Positions 53,527 to 64,000 of a stretch of 64,000 nt of DNA are shown piece by piece. The stretch lies in the NCBI GenBank assembly GCA_030123585.1, contig CP126120.1:2729001-2793000 (forward strand). The letters run 5' to 3'. The notes below the pieces were generated by a model. The model did not search any database. It was not told the origin of the DNA and worked only from the letters and a program-made list of their open reading frames with translations. The translations under genes were made by a program, and so were the position numbers. Numbering within the stretch: position 1 is the stretch's first letter; each line of letters starts with the position of its first letter. Source of the DNA: Rhodanobacteraceae bacterium. GTDB taxonomy: Bacteria > Pseudomonadota > Gammaproteobacteria > Xanthomonadales > Rhodanobacteraceae.

Positions 53527-54951
53527 TCAGTAGCGGTAGTGATCGGCCTTGTACGGCCCTTCCACCGGCACGCCGAGATAGTCGGCCTGGGCCTGGGAGA
53601 GCTTGGTGAGCTTGACGCCGATCTGTTCCAGGTGCAGGCGCGCGACTTCCTCGTCCAGCTTCTTGGGCAGGCGGTAGACGGTCTTTTCGTACTTGTCCTT
53701 GTTGGCCCACAGGTCGATCTGCGCGAGCGTCTGGTTCGAGAACGAATTGGACATCACGAACGACGGATGGCCGTGCGCGCAGCCGAGGTTCACGAGGCGG
53801 CCCTCGGCGAGCAGGTAGATCGAGTTGCCTTCGGGGAAGGTGTAGAGGTCGACCTGCGGCTTGATGTTGGTTTGCTTCGCGGCCTTCTGCAGGCGATCGA
53901 CCTGGATCTCGTTGTCGAAGTGGCCGATGTTGCAGACCAGCGCGTGGTTCTTCATGCGCTGCATGTGCTCCAGCGTGATCACGTCGCGGTTGCCGGTGGT
54001 GGTGACGTAGATGTCGCCGATCCCCAGCGTGTCCTCGACGGTCGCGACCTGGAAACCTTCCATCGCGGCCTGCAGCGCGCAGATCGGGTCGATTTCGGTG
54101 ACGATCACGCGCGCGCCGAAGCCCTTCAGCGAATGCGCGCAGCCCTTGCCGACGTCGCCGTAGCCGCACACTACCGCGACCTTGCCCGCGACCATCAGGT
54201 CGGTCGCGCGCTTGATGCCGTCGGCCAGCGATTCGCGGCAGCCATACAGGTTGTCGAACTTCGACTTGGTGACCGAGTCGTTGACGTTGATCGCGGGCAC
54301 CAAGAGCTTGCCGGCTTCGGCGAGCTGGTACAGGCGATGCACGCCGGTCGTGGTTTCCTCGGACACGCCGCGCCACTCGCTGGCGACCTTCTTCCAGAAG
54401 CCGGGGCGTTCGGTGCGGGTCTTCTTCAGCAGATCCTTGATGACCTGTTCCTCGTGGTTGGCGCCCTTTTCATCGACCCACTTGGAACCGTCTTCCATTT
54501 CCACGCCCTTGTGGATCAACAGCGTCGCGTCGCCGCCGTCGTCCACGATCAGTTCGGGGCCTTTCATGCCGGGATGCGTCAATGCGTCCAGTGTGCACTG
54601 CCAGTATTCCTCCAGCGTCTCACCCTTCCACGCGAACACCGGGATGCCGGCGGCGGCGATCGCGGCGGCGCAATCGTCCTGGGTCGAGAAGATGTTGCAC
54701 GAGGCCCAGCGCACCGACGCGCCGAGCGCGGCCAGCGTCTCGATCAGCACCGCGGTTTCCTTGGTCATGTGCAAGGAGCCCGTGACGCGCACGTCCTTCA
54801 GCGGTTTCTGCGGTGCGTAACGCGCGCGAATCTGCATCAGCCCCGGCATTTCCTGCTCGGCCATCCGGATGCGTTTCCTGCCCAGCTCGGCTTGCGACAG
54901 GTCGCGGACGTTGTAGTCGTGTTGCGCGGAATCTTTGGCGACAGCGTTCAT
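53527..54951 (-). CDS. ahcY: S-adenosylhomocysteine hydrolase
   Basis: Splits S-adenosylhomocysteine into adenosine and homocysteine, relieving inhibition of methyltransferases. The NAD-binding motif [15 protein letters not shown], the substrate region [20 protein letters not shown] and the C-terminal Lys/Tyr end ADHYRY are all present. The 474-residue length and the insertion around [20 protein letters not shown] are typical of the proteobacterial type. ATG 54951 is chosen because it starts the homologous region and follows a SAH riboswitch leader. Controlled by that riboswitch and a TATAAT promoter. Confidence 0.97.
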   Translation of the reverse strand: MNAVAKDSAQHDYNVRDLSQAELGRKRIRMAEQEMPGLMQIRARYAPQKPLKDVRVTGSLHMTKETAVLIETLAALGASVRWASCNIFSTQDDCAAAIAAAGIPVFAWKGETLEEYWQCTLDALTHPGMKGPELIVDDGGDATLLIHKGVEMEDGSKWVDEKGANHEEQVIKDLLKKTRTERPGFWKKVASEWRGVSEETTTGVHRLYQLAEAGKLLVPAINVNDSVTKSKFDNLYGCRESLADGIKRATDLMVAGKVAVVCGYGDVGKGCAHSLKGFGARVIVTEIDPICALQAAMEGFQVATVEDTLGIGDIYVTTTGNRDVITLEHMQRMKNHALVCNIGHFDNEIQVDRLQKAAKQTNIKPQVDLYTFPEGNSIYLLAEGRLVNLGCAHGHPSFVMSNSFSNQTLAQIDLWANKDKYEKTVYRLPKKLDEEVARLHLEQIGVKLTKLSQAQADYLGVPVEGPYKADHYRY

Positions 54952-54970
54952 GGGATTACTCCGGGTGATC

Positions 54971-55083
54971 GGGCGCTGTTGCGGTAGGGAAGGCGCCGAG
55001 CCTGACCCGCTTTGCTCGAATCCGCATATCGATATGCGATTCCGGTGGAGGCGACCACGCAGCGGGTTGCAACGCCCCTCGGC
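54971..55083 (-). promoter_or_regulatory. SAH riboswitch upstream of ahcY
   Basis: Read on the minus strand, the leader contains the SAH aptamer. GCCGAG (55083-55078) pairs with CTCGGC to form P1. GGGGCGTTGCAAC is followed by CCCGCT, which pairs with AGCGGG (P2), and the conserved core TCAGGCTCGG follows. A downstream AGCGCCC (ending at 54971) can pair with GGGCGTT as the pseudoknot. The optional arm contains the 16-base palindrome at 55023-55038 as a hairpin. The class binds S-adenosylhomocysteine and turns ahcY on. It ends 19 bases before the ahcY ATG, so control is probably at translation or by an early stop. Confidence 0.93.
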
Positions 55084-55092
55084 GAATGAGGC

Positions 55093-55098
55093 ATTATA
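55093..55098 (-). promoter_or_regulatory. -10 element of the ahcY promoter
   Basis: Minus strand TATAAT, a perfect consensus, placed so that transcription would start about 3-8 bases before the riboswitch aptamer. The -35 match at 17 bp is weak. Confidence 0.7.
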
Positions 55099-55180
55099 TC
55101 CGTTCGTCGCGATGGAAAGATGAATCGCGGCCCGGACCGGTCCGCCCTGCCGGCCGTGCCGCTGCCTGCGAGGAGCAATC

Positions 55181-57904
55181 GTGAATCGATCGACCCACCA
55201 GCCCGATGACCGCCGCGACATCACGTTCGCGCCGCACGACGCGCCGCTGCGCGAGGACGTGCACGAACTCGGCGTGCTGGTCGGCGAGATGCTGGCCGAA
55301 CAGAACGGCGAGGCGTTTTTCGACCGGGTCGAGGAGCTCCGCACCGCGGCGATCCGGCGGCGCGTGGACGGGGAGGGAGTGGACGCGCTGGCGAAGATGC
55401 TGGCCGGAACCGATCCCGCCACGGCGGAAATGCTCGCGCGCGCCTTCGCGACGTGGTTCCAGATGGTCAACGTCGCCGAGCGCGTGCACCGCATCCGCCG
55501 CCGGCGCGATTACGAACGCTCCAGCACTCGTTCGCAACCCGAGTCGCTGGCCGACGTGCTGGAAACACTGAAGGCACATGGCGTCCAGGCGGAAGAGCTG
55601 CTCGCGTGGATCGCGCGTCTGGACGTGGAGCCGGTGTTCACCGCGCATCCCACCGAGGCGGTGCGGCGCTCGCTGCTGGAAAAGGAACAGGCGATCGTGA
55701 AGGCACTGGTGGACCGCTTCGACCCCGCGCGCACGCCGCAGGAACGCGCCATTGACCACGAGCGCCTGCGCATGGCGCTCACCTCGGGCTGGCAGACCGC
55801 CGAGGCTTCCAGCGTGCGGCCCAGCGTGCAGGACGAGTTCGAGCACATCGGGTTTTATCTCGCCGAACCGTTATATCGCGTGCTGCCGGTGTTCTACGAA
55901 TCGTTCCGGCACGAACTGGCGCGCGTCTATGGCGTCGAGGCCGAGTTGCCGCGCGTGCTGCGTTTCGGTTCGTGGGTGGGCGGCGACATGGACGGCAATC
56001 CCAACGTCGGCGCCGAGACCATCGAGGCAACGCTGCGCGCGCAACGCGCGATGGTGCTGGAACGCTACCGCGCCGGTTGCGCATGGCTGGCGCGCCAGCT
56101 CAGCCAGACCGAGGATCGCGTGGGCGTGTCCGACGCCGTGCGCGCAAGGCTGGCCGCGTACCGGCAGCGGCTGCCGAAGGCGGCGGCGAAGATTCGTCCG
56201 CGCCACGCCAACATGCCGTATCGCTGCCTGCTGACGCTGATGCACGCGCGCCTGCAGGCCAGCGAGGACGATGGTCCCGCTGGCTATGCCAACGCGAACG
56301 AGTTCGAAGCCGACGTCGCGCTGATCGCCGACAGCCTCGCGGCGAACCGGGGCGCGAACGCCGGACTGTTTGCGGTGCGCCGATTGCAGTGGCGCGTGCG
56401 CACCTTCGGGTTTCACCTGGCGCGGCTGGACGTGCGCCAGGATTCGCGGGTCCACGACGATGTGCTGGCGGTGCTGCTGGATGACCCCGACTGGGCTACA
56501 CGCGAACCGGATGCGCGTGCCGCACGCCTGCGGCCGTTGGCGGCGGGCGAGGCGGTTTTCGGCGAACGCGACGATCCTGCGGCGGCGCGGATCAAGGCGG
56601 TGTTCGCGACGCTGGCCGATGCGCGCCGTCGTTACGGCAGTGATGCCGCAGGGCCGTACATCATTTCGATGGCGCGTTCCGCCGCCGACGTGCTGGCGGT
56701 GCTGGCGCTCGCCCGCCACGGCGGGCTGGTCGAGGATGGCACGGTGCCGCTGGACGTCGCGCCACTGTTTGAAACGGTGGACGACCTGGCGCACGCCGCG
56801 GCCAGTTTGCGCGCGTTGCTGGATGATCCGGTTTACCGCGCGCACCTGCGGCATCGCGGCGAGCACCAGATGATCATGGTCGGCTATTCCGACAGCGCCA
56901 AGGACGGCGGCATCCTGGCCGCGCGCTGGGCCTTGCAGCGCGCGCAGGCGGACATGCTGGAAGTGGCCGATGCGGCCGGCATCCGGCTCACGTTTTTCCA
57001 TGGCCGCGGCGGTTCGGCCTGCCGCGGCGGCAGCAAGGTCACGCCGGCGCTGATGGCGTCGCCGCGCGGCGCGGTGGCGGGGCGCCTTCGCGTGACCGAG
57101 CAGGGCGAGGTGATCCATCGCAAGTACGGCATCCGCGCGCTGGCGCTGCGCAACCTCGAGCAGACGGTCGGCGCAACCCTGCGCGCGTCGTTGCGTCCGC
57201 GCGAACCGGAACCGCGCGAAGCGGAGTGGATCCGGCAGATGGATGAGTTGGCGGCGGCCAGCCGCGAAGCCTACCGCGCGTTCGTCGGCGAGCCCGATTT
57301 CGTCGCCTATTTCCGCAGCGCGACGCCGGTCGACGTGATCGAGCGCATGACCATGAGTTCACGTCCGGCCAGCCGCCGCAGCATGCGCGGCGTGGAAGAC
57401 CTGCGCGCGATCCCGTGGGTGTTCGCGTGGACCCAGATGCGTTCGATCCTGCCGGGCTGGTACGGCTTCGGCAGCGCGCTCGAACACGGCATCGAGACGC
57501 TCGGCGAAGCGGCGATGGTGGAGATGGCGCGCGACTGGCCGTTCCTGCGCACGCTGATCGACGACGTGGAAATGATGCTGGCGAAGGCCGACCTCGACAT
57601 CGCCCGCGCATTCTCGAAACTGTCCGGTGACCTGCACGGGAAATTCTTCCCGCGCATCGAACGGGAATTCCGGCGCACCCGCGCCGCGATCCTGCGCCTC
57701 AAGGGCAGCGACAAGCTGCTGGCCGGCGACCCGCGCCTCGCGCTGTCGATCCAGTTGCGCAACCCGTACATCGATCCGATGAGCGTGCTGCAGGTGGACT
57801 TGTTGCGCCGCTGGCGCGCAGGCGGCGGCCGCGACGAGATGTTGTTGAACAGCCTGGTCGCCTGCGTCAATGGCGTGGCGCGCGGGTTGCAGAATACGGG
57901 GTGA
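55181..57904 (+). CDS. ppc: phosphoenolpyruvate carboxylase
   Basis: Cytosolic anaplerotic enzyme forming oxaloacetate from PEP and bicarbonate. Catalytic motifs are [13 protein letters not shown] near residue 149 (catalytic His), [12 protein letters not shown] near 568 and [12 protein letters not shown] near 608; the C-terminal [13 protein letters not shown] is intact and ends NTG. The 907-residue length is normal. The start is a GTG with AGGAG 5 bases upstream. It is divergent from ahcY, with the two promoters sharing about 230 bp. Confidence 0.97.
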   Translation: MNRSTHQPDDRRDITFAPHDAPLREDVHELGVLVGEMLAEQNGEAFFDRVEELRTAAIRRRVDGEGVDALAKMLAGTDPATAEMLARAFATWFQMVNVAERVHRIRRRRDYERSSTRSQPESLADVLETLKAHGVQAEELLAWIARLDVEPVFTAHPTEAVRRSLLEKEQAIVKALVDRFDPARTPQERAIDHERLRMALTSGWQTAEASSVRPSVQDEFEHIGFYLAEPLYRVLPVFYESFRHELARVYGVEAELPRVLRFGSWVGGDMDGNPNVGAETIEATLRAQRAMVLERYRAGCAWLARQLSQTEDRVGVSDAVRARLAAYRQRLPKAAAKIRPRHANMPYRCLLTLMHARLQASEDDGPAGYANANEFEADVALIADSLAANRGANAGLFAVRRLQWRVRTFGFHLARLDVRQDSRVHDDVLAVLLDDPDWATREPDARAARLRPLAAGEAVFGERDDPAAARIKAVFATLADARRRYGSDAAGPYIISMARSAADVLAVLALARHGGLVEDGTVPLDVAPLFETVDDLAHAAASLRALLDDPVYRAHLRHRGEHQMIMVGYSDSAKDGGILAARWALQRAQADMLEVADAAGIRLTFFHGRGGSACRGGSKVTPALMASPRGAVAGRLRVTEQGEVIHRKYGIRALALRNLEQTVGATLRASLRPREPEPREAEWIRQMDELAAASREAYRAFVGEPDFVAYFRSATPVDVIERMTMSSRPASRRSMRGVEDLRAIPWVFAWTQMRSILPGWYGFGSALEHGIETLGEAAMVEMARDWPFLRTLIDDVEMMLAKADLDIARAFSKLSGDLHGKFFPRIEREFRRTRAAILRLKGSDKLLAGDPRLALSIQLRNPYIDPMSVLQVDLLRRWRAGGGRDEMLLNSLVACVNGVARGLQNTG

Positions 57905-57949
57905 CTCGCGTACGGCCGCGAACGCGAAATCACGCCATCCATGGCATAG

Positions 57950-57994
57950 AGCTCCGTGGCAAAAAGCTCCGAGGCAGAGATCTCCGTGGTCGCG
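57950..57994. repeat. three imperfect 15-bp tandem repeats
   Basis: AGCTCCGTGGCAAAA, AGCTCCGAGGCAGAG and ATCTCCGTGGTCGCG follow each other with period 15, directly after the ppc stop. They run into the 45-bp repeat array. Not coding on present evidence. Confidence 0.6.
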
Positions 57995-58097
57995 GCTGCC
58001 GCCGCACTGTAGGAGGGCCGGGAGGCCCGACCAGTCGCGGCTGCCGCCGCTCTGTAGGAGGGCCGGGAGGCCCGACCAGTCGCGGCTGCCGCCGCTC

Positions 58098-58103
<6 letters not shown>
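57991..58103. repeat. 45-bp tandem repeat / REP-like element covering the metK stop codon
   Basis: A 45-bp unit occurs twice in full (57991-58035 and 58036-58080, one mismatch) and a third time for 17 bp (58081-58097). Each unit contains the hairpin GGGCC-GGGA-GGCCC. The 9-bp arms CTGTAGGAG (58052-58060) and CTCCTACAG (58095-58103) form a larger inverted repeat, and the right arm contains the metK stop codon. TGTAGGAG with a GC-rich stem resembles REP elements of Pseudomonas and Xanthomonadales. It lies between convergent ppc and metK. Confidence 0.8.
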
Positions 58104-59330
<1,227 letters not shown>

Positions 59331-59439
59331 CGCGGGTTATATCCTTTGATACGGATGGAAGGATGGAGCGAACTGCGCATGATACAGGGTCGCGGGCGCG
59401 GGCGCACCGCCAAGCGTAGCGTGTTCAGCGGCGGGTGGG

Positions 59440-60438
59440 TCACGCGGCCGCGGCGAACTCGCCGGGAACTCCGGCCGCGAGGGCGTCGAAATAGTCACGG
59501 GTCAGGCGCCGCTGCTCGTGCGCGCCCTCCGCCGCATTGACCACGGCGCGGAAGGCGGCGTTTTCCGGACGGTCCTTCGCGTACCAGCCGAGATGCTTGC
59601 GCGCGATGCGCACGCCGGTCACCTCGCCGTAGAACGCGTACAGATCGTCGAGGTGTCCGAGCAGGATGTCGCGGACTTCGATCGCATCGGGTTCGGGCAG
59701 GCGTTCTTCGGTCGCGAGGTAATGCGCGATCTCGCGGAAGATCCACGGGCGGCCCTGCGCCGCGCGGCCGATCATCAGCGCGTCGGCCTTCGTGTAATCG
59801 AGCACGAAGCGGGCTTTTTCCGGCGAGTCGATGTCGCCATTGGCGAACACGGGAATCGAAACCTGCGCCTTCACCGCCGCGATGGTGTCGTACTCGGCGA
59901 AGCCTTCGTATTTCTGCGAACGGGTGCGGCCGTGCACCGCGAGCGCCGCGATACCCGAATCTTCCGCGATGTGCGCGATCGCCAGTGCATTGCGGTGCTC
60001 GGGCACCTGCCCGGTGCGGATCTTCAGCGTCACCGGCACCTCGACCGCGGCGACCACCGCGCGGCAGATGCGCGCCACCAGTGCCTCGTCGGCCAACAGC
60101 GCGGAACCTGCCCACGCGTTGCACACCTTTTTCGCGGGACAGCCCATGTTGATGTCGATGAGCTGCGCGCCGTGCGCGACGTTGTAGCGCGCCGCTTCCG
60201 CCAGCCGCGCGGGATCGGAGCCGGCGATCTGCACCGAAACCGGATCGGGTTCGCCCGCGTGGTCCATCCGGCGCAGCGACTTGCGGGTCTGCCACAGGCG
60301 CGGATCGGACGTCGTCATTTCCGACACGGCCAGCCCCGCGCCGAGCTGCTTGCACAGCCGGCGAAACGGCTTGTCGGTGACGCCGGCCATGGGCGCCAGC
60401 GCCACGGGCGGCTCGACGGGGATGGATCCGATCAACAT
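59440..60438 (-). CDS. dusB: tRNA-dihydrouridine synthase B
   Basis: FMN-dependent reduction of specific uridines in tRNA to dihydrouridine. TIM-barrel motifs: VALAPMAGVTDKPFRRLC at the N-terminus, DINMGCPAKKVCNAWAGSAL with the catalytic Cys near residue 101, VHGRTRSQKYEGFA and IPVFANGDIDSPE (FMN phosphate site), and MIGRAAQGRPW. 332 residues fits DusB. The start is ATG 60438, and the open frame upstream is unrelated. In many gammaproteobacteria dusB is followed by fis; here metK follows instead, 109 bp downstream. Confidence 0.95.
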   Translation of the reverse strand: MLIGSIPVEPPVALAPMAGVTDKPFRRLCKQLGAGLAVSEMTTSDPRLWQTRKSLRRMDHAGEPDPVSVQIAGSDPARLAEAARYNVAHGAQLIDINMGCPAKKVCNAWAGSALLADEALVARICRAVVAAVEVPVTLKIRTGQVPEHRNALAIAHIAEDSGIAALAVHGRTRSQKYEGFAEYDTIAAVKAQVSIPVFANGDIDSPEKARFVLDYTKADALMIGRAAQGRPWIFREIAHYLATEERLPEPDAIEVRDILLGHLDDLYAFYGEVTGVRIARKHLGWYAKDRPENAAFRAVVNAAEGAHEQRRLTRDYFDALAAGVPGEFAAAA

Positions 60439-60511
60439 GCGGCAAGTGTACTGGCCCGCTCCTTGCAACGGGCTCTCCGGTGCCTGATCATTCGCAATCC
60501 CAGGAGGGGTG

Positions 60512-62338
60512 ATGCGGAAGCTGTTGCCGGGTTTGCTGTTGTGCGGGCTGCTGTCCACCGCGTTCGCGGCTTCGCCGCTGTCCGAGGTGGACATGCGCAC
60601 GCTCTCCGCCGGCAACCCGCGTGCCCTGATCGCCAAGGTGCGCGCCGCACTGGACGACGCGGCATACGCCAACGACCCCGCCGGCGAGCGCGAAGCCCTG
60701 TGGTGGATGGGCCACGCGGGCGTGAACATTTCCGACGACGCGGCGGTGACCGAAGCGGTGGCGCGCCTGAAGAGCCTCGGCAGCGTCGGCCACGACACGC
60801 TCGCCGCCTCCTACGCAGGATTCCTCACCGCCGACTTGCGCATCGTCCACGGCGACGGCGGCGGCGTGGGCGACGCGTTGCAGGCGGCCGCCCTGCAACT
60901 GGACAGCCCCGATCCCGCGCACCGCGCGCTGGCGAAGTTCCAGTTGTGCGACGCGTACAGCATGGCCGGCCAGTACCAGCATTCGCAGCCGCTCTGCGAG
61001 AAGGCCGATGCAGCCTTCGGCGCGTTGCACGACGACTGGGACCAGGCGCAGGCCAAGAACGATGAGGGCAACGATGCCTACGGCCTTGGTGAATACGCCG
61101 AGGCAGGGAAGTTCTACGAAGACGCGCGCGCCTTGTACCGCAAGGTAGGCGACCGTGCGCAGGAACTCATGGTCGGCGACAACCTGGCGCAGGTGTACCT
61201 GAAGCAGGGCCGGCCGGCGCAGGCGCTGGCGTTGTCGCAGGCCTCGCTGGCCAACGAGCGCGCCGCGGGGCGCGAGTCCGATGCGCTGAATTCGCAATAC
61301 GACATCGCGCGTGCGCTGGAGGCGCTGGGGCGGCGCAGCGAGGCGATGGCGCTGATCGCATCGACCGTGGAGGAAGCGCGCAAGGGCGGACTGGGCTCGC
61401 TGCTGCCGGATCTGCTGGAGCAGCAGTCGCAACTGGCCGAGCACGACGGCAACCTCAAGCTGGCGTTGAGCGCCGAACGCGAAGCCCTGGAAGTTTCGCG
61501 CCAGCGCTGGTCGAACAGCCTGCGTTCGCAGCAGGCGGAACTCGCGGCGCGCTACGCGGCGCGCGAAAAGGAAATCCGCATCCAGGAACTGGAACGCAAC
61601 AACCAGATCAAGAATCTCAAATTGCGCACCGCCGAAGCCGATGCCGCGCGCAACGCGATGCAGGTGCGGCGCCAGCGCAGCAGCCTGCTGGCCGTGCTGG
61701 TCGCGGCGTCGGGCCTGCTGGTGGGCATCGTGTCGCTGCTGCTGCTGTTGCGTTCGCAGCGGCGCCACGCCGTGGATTTGCGCCGGCAGGCGCTGGAGGA
61801 TCCGCTGACCGGCGTCGACAACCGGCGCGGGTTTTTCCGGCGCGCGCAGGAACTGCTCGACAGGCGCGGTGCGGACAGGCCGCCGCTGCACGCGCTGCTG
61901 CTGTTCGATTTCGACTATTTCAAGCTGGTCAACGACCGCTACGGACATCCGTTCGGCGACATCGTGCTGAACGTCTCGCTGCAGCGGCTGCGCGAAGTGG
62001 TCGGCAAGCGCGGACATCTCGCGCGGCTGGGCGGCGAGGAGTTCATCGTGCTGTGTCCGCGCATCGGCGGCGCGCAGGCCCTGCAACTCGCCGAAGCCAT
62101 GCGCGAGGCGGTGGCCGAACTGGTGTTTCCGAACGCGCCGAACGGGCTCGAGGTCACCATCAGCATCGGCGTGGCGCTGTTCGACGGCACTCGCTCGCAC
62201 GATGTCGGCAGTTGGCTGCGCAGCGCCGACAATGCGATGTACGCGGCCAAGGCGCGCGGGCGCGACCAGATCGTGGTCGCGCAGGCGGTGAACGACTTGC
62301 TGTCGCAGGCCGGCGCGGAGTCGCAACCGGCAACTTGA
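60512..62338 (+). CDS. membrane diguanylate cyclase with periplasmic TPR domain
   Basis: 608 residues. A signal peptide (1-20, LLPGLLLCGLLSTAFA) precedes a periplasmic helical TPR-like region (25-330), a coiled-coil stretch (about 335-390, RYAAREKEIRIQELERNNQI) and one membrane segment (about 393-415, LLAVLVAASGLLVGIVSLL). The cytosolic GGDEF domain follows, with DPLTGVDNRRGF, LLLFDFDYFKLVNDRYGH and the intact active site RLGGEEFIVL near 506. It probably makes c-di-GMP in response to a periplasmic signal. The ATG at 60512 has AGGAGG just upstream; a GTG one codon earlier is too close to that site. Confidence 0.93.
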   Translation: MRKLLPGLLLCGLLSTAFAASPLSEVDMRTLSAGNPRALIAKVRAALDDAAYANDPAGEREALWWMGHAGVNISDDAAVTEAVARLKSLGSVGHDTLAASYAGFLTADLRIVHGDGGGVGDALQAAALQLDSPDPAHRALAKFQLCDAYSMAGQYQHSQPLCEKADAAFGALHDDWDQAQAKNDEGNDAYGLGEYAEAGKFYEDARALYRKVGDRAQELMVGDNLAQVYLKQGRPAQALALSQASLANERAAGRESDALNSQYDIARALEALGRRSEAMALIASTVEEARKGGLGSLLPDLLEQQSQLAEHDGNLKLALSAEREALEVSRQRWSNSLRSQQAELAARYAAREKEIRIQELERNNQIKNLKLRTAEADAARNAMQVRRQRSSLLAVLVAASGLLVGIVSLLLLLRSQRRHAVDLRRQALEDPLTGVDNRRGFFRRAQELLDRRGADRPPLHALLLFDFDYFKLVNDRYGHPFGDIVLNVSLQRLREVVGKRGHLARLGGEEFIVLCPRIGGAQALQLAEAMREAVAELVFPNAPNGLEVTISIGVALFDGTRSHDVGSWLRSADNAMYAAKARGRDQIVVAQAVNDLLSQAGAESQPAT

Positions 62339-62342
62339 CGGA

Positions 62343-62828
62343 CTACGCGGAGCGCGAGGACGGGCGCGGTTGGCGTGCCCGGATCGGAATGCCGGATTCG
62401 CGTCCGCGCAGATGGCCGCTCAGTCCCATGCCGACGCGCATCCCGTAACCGATGCGCTCGGCGTAGCCGATCATCAGCGCGGCCGATTCCGGGTCCAGCA
62501 CTTCGCCCGCGGTTTCGCGCCACAACGCCAGCCAGCGCTGGAAATGCGCGGCCGTGATCGGCAGCGGCTGGTGTTTCGCCAGCGGGTTGCCGCGGTAGCG
62601 GCCGCTGCGCAGCGCCACCGTGGCCCAGAACGACGTCATCAGCACCTTGTGGGCGTCCCAGTCCTCGACCACCGGGTTGAACACCGGGCCCAGCATGGGA
62701 TCGACGCGCACCTTGTCGTAGAAGCGCTCCACCAGCGCGGCAACCTGCGCCTCGTCGAGGCTGGCGGGAATGATCTCGGGCATGCCATCACCGTCGTGCG
62801 TGACGCCGCGTTCGGCCATGACCTGCAT
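62343..62828 (-). CDS. group-3 truncated haemoglobin
   Basis: About 161 residues of the truncated globin group [23 protein letters not shown] at the start (B/C helix), [20 protein letters not shown] with the proximal His, then [17 protein letters not shown]. Such proteins bind O2 or NO in the cytosol. The start is uncertain: ATGs at 62828, 62819 and 62783 (MPEIIPAS) all precede the globin region. The C-terminal tail ([12 protein letters not shown]) is basic and extra to the fold. It is divergent from fdxA and converges on the GGDEF gene with 4 bp between stops. Confidence 0.88.
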   Translation of the reverse strand: MQVMAERGVTHDGDGMPEIIPASLDEAQVAALVERFYDKVRVDPMLGPVFNPVVEDWDAHKVLMTSFWATVALRSGRYRGNPLAKHQPLPITAAHFQRWLALWRETAGEVLDPESAALMIGYAERIGYGMRVGMGLSGHLRGRESGIPIRARQPRPSSRSA

Positions 62829-62902
62829 CAATGATCGACGTCAATGCCGTGTGGATTGCAACAGCGCAAAGTGCACGATGTGCGAATCACGGAGTCGTGG
62901 CC

Positions 62903-63283
62903 ATGACCCACGTCGTCACCGACAACTGCATCAACTGCAAGTACACCGACTGCGTCGAGGTGTGCCCGGTCGACTGCTTCCACGAAGGCCCCAATTTCCT
63001 GGTGATCGATCCCGTCGAGTGCATCGACTGCACGCTGTGCGTGGCCGAGTGCCCGGTCAACGCGATCTTCCCCGAGATGGACGTGCCGGCGGGACAGGAA
63101 AAATATCTCGCGATCAACGCCGAGCTGGCGAGGCAATGGCCGGTGATCGCCAGCAAGATCCCGGCGCTGGAAGGCGCCGACCTGTGGGACGGTATCCCGG
63201 ACAAATTGCCGCTGCTGGATCGCGGCGATGGCAGCAAGCCGGCCGGCGAATCGCCTGCGCCGCCGCGCGCCGCATCACGCTGA
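62903..63283 (+). CDS. fdxA: 7Fe ferredoxin FdxA
   Basis: Cytosolic ferredoxin with one [3Fe-4S] and one [4Fe-4S] cluster, closely like Azotobacter FdI. The N-terminal cluster motif is [20 protein letters not shown] and the second is [19 protein letters not shown]. The core is about 107 residues, with an additional about 20-residue Pro/Ala/Arg tail at the C-terminus. ATG 62903 with GGAG upstream is chosen because it begins the conserved region. It lies between a truncated globin and Tpx, a redox-related neighbourhood. Confidence 0.95.
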   Translation: MTHVVTDNCINCKYTDCVEVCPVDCFHEGPNFLVIDPVECIDCTLCVAECPVNAIFPEMDVPAGQEKYLAINAELARQWPVIASKIPALEGADLWDGIPDKLPLLDRGDGSKPAGESPAPPRAASR

Positions 63284-63365
63284 TTTGATCTTCGTCGGCT
63301 AGACTGGCCGGATGGTGGCAGCCGCCACCACGCATTTTCCGTACGCAATCCGAAGGAGTCACGCC

Positions 63366-63866
63366 ATGTCCGGTACCAGGTTCAAGGGCAATCCCGTCCA
63401 CGTGGACGGAAAGTTTCCGAAGGTCGGCGACAAGGCGCCGGCGTTCAAGCTGATCGCAGGCGATCTGTCGGAAAAAACGCTCGCGGATTTCGCGGGCAAG
63501 CGCAAGGTGCTGAACATCTTCCCGAGCGTCGACACCGGCGTGTGCGCGGCCTCGGTGCGGCATTTCAACCAGGACGCCGCGGGCCTGAAGAACGCGGTGG
63601 TGCTGTGCATCTCCGCCGACCTGCCGTTCGCGCAGGGACGCTTCTGCGGCGCCGAAGGCATCAAGAACGTCGTCATGCTGTCGATGATGCGCGGCCGCGA
63701 ATTCCTCAAGGATTACGGCGTCGCGATGACCGACGGCCCGCTGGCCGGCCTCGCCGCCCGCGCGGTGGTGGTGCTGGACGAGCACGACAAGGTGATCTAC
63801 ACGCAGATGGTGGACGACATCACCCACGAGCCGGATTACGCAGCGGCGCTGAAGGCGCTCGGCTGA
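63366..63866 (+). CDS. tpx: thiol peroxidase (Tpx-type peroxiredoxin)
   Basis: Reduces hydrogen and alkyl peroxides using thioredoxin. 166 residues. The peroxidatic Cys is in [17 protein letters not shown] near residue 61; the usual Pro of the DTPVC motif is Gly here. The resolving Cys is in [14 protein letters not shown] near 95. The N-terminal [20 protein letters not shown] matches Tpx. ATG 63366 follows AAGGAG. E. coli Tpx is periplasmic in some reports, but no signal peptide is seen here. Confidence 0.95.
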   Translation: MSGTRFKGNPVHVDGKFPKVGDKAPAFKLIAGDLSEKTLADFAGKRKVLNIFPSVDTGVCAASVRHFNQDAAGLKNAVVLCISADLPFAQGRFCGAEGIKNVVMLSMMRGREFLKDYGVAMTDGPLAGLAARAVVVLDEHDKVIYTQMVDDITHEPDYAAALKALG

Positions 63867-63870
63867 ACAT

Positions 63871-64000
63871 CCTTCCCCCCCCCTTGCGGGGGAAGGTGCC
63901 CGTAGGGCGGATGGGGGGAATTCGGCAGCGTCGCGGCAAGGTTCCCCTCACCCAAGCGCTACACGCTCGGCCTGCGGCCGCCTCTCCCGCAAGCGGGAGA
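63871..64000. repeat. intergenic repeat cluster, cut by the window end
   Basis: After tpx there is a hairpin CCTTCCCCC/GGGGGAAGG (63871-63879 / 63888-63896) and a C-rich tract. The last 18 bases then form TCTCCCGC-AA-GCGGGAGA (63983-64000), matching the CCCTCTCCC...GGGAGAGGG type of repeat near 19087. It may act as the tpx terminator. The element continues beyond the window. Confidence 0.6.

Noticed and set aside
59331..59439. possible SAM riboswitch in the metK leader
   Set aside because: I cannot find the conserved parts of a known SAM riboswitch class; only an ordinary promoter-like stretch is visible.

Overview
The window is a GC-rich (roughly 65-68 % by eye) chromosomal segment of a gammaproteobacterium. 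It most likely comes from the Xanthomonadales, and probably the Rhodanobacteraceae side (Dyella/Rhodanobacter/Luteibacter-like). Grounds are the gene repertoire (an N-terminally extended TonB-dependent receptor next to TPR-sulfotransferases, GH92/GH35 glycosidases, large NdvB, FdxA, MtgA) and the intergenic inverted repeats typical of that order. This assignment is by recognition only. No rRNA, tRNA, IS element, CRISPR array or phage gene was seen.

Left arm (1-9.2 kb): a GH92 alpha-mannosidase, glucokinase, and a GH35 beta-galactosidase divergent from glucokinase, which looks like the edge of a glycan-utilisation locus. Kup potassium uptake and a triple-PAS LuxR regulator follow. From 9.36 to 11.5 kb comes a run of very small stress-type genes (BON, two CsbD-like proteins, DUF1328, DUF883/YqjD-like), divergent from the PAS-LuxR gene with a dyad between them. 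11.7-19 kb holds a Dcp-type oligopeptidase, a tightly coupled operon (TMEM175-like channel, BioD, zinc-ribbon methyltransferase), free methionine sulfoxide reductase, and a sedolisin with a Lys/Pro tail.

Middle (19-36.7 kb): four minus-strand genes form a probable beta-1,2-glucan locus. These are an 8.7-kb cyclic glucan synthase (NdvB), a GH39-like enzyme, a GH144/glycoamylase-like enzyme and an SDR dehydrogenase. A c5-type cytochrome, a CBS-pair protein, the transglycosylase MtgA and a GAF-GAF-GGDEF-EAL protein follow.

Centre-right (37-52.7 kb): the most unusual region. A small probable outer-membrane protein and a TonB-dependent receptor sit with four different TPR-sulfotransferases, two paralogous prolyl-4-hydroxylase-like 2OG-Fe(II) oxygenases, one TPR/2OG-Fe oxygenase, and one TPR protein with a degenerate Asp/Asn-hydroxylase-like domain. 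I read this as a candidate protein sulfation/hydroxylation island tied to an outer-membrane receptor. The acceptor is unknown. A small, lower-GC ORF lies at its right edge.

Right arm (53.5-64 kb): housekeeping genes of the SAM cycle (ahcY under a clear SAH riboswitch, metK), ppc, dusB, a TPR-GGDEF membrane protein, and a redox group (group-3 truncated globin, 7Fe ferredoxin FdxA, thiol peroxidase Tpx). Inverted and tandem repeats fill several 3' spacers, including one that contains the metK stop codon.
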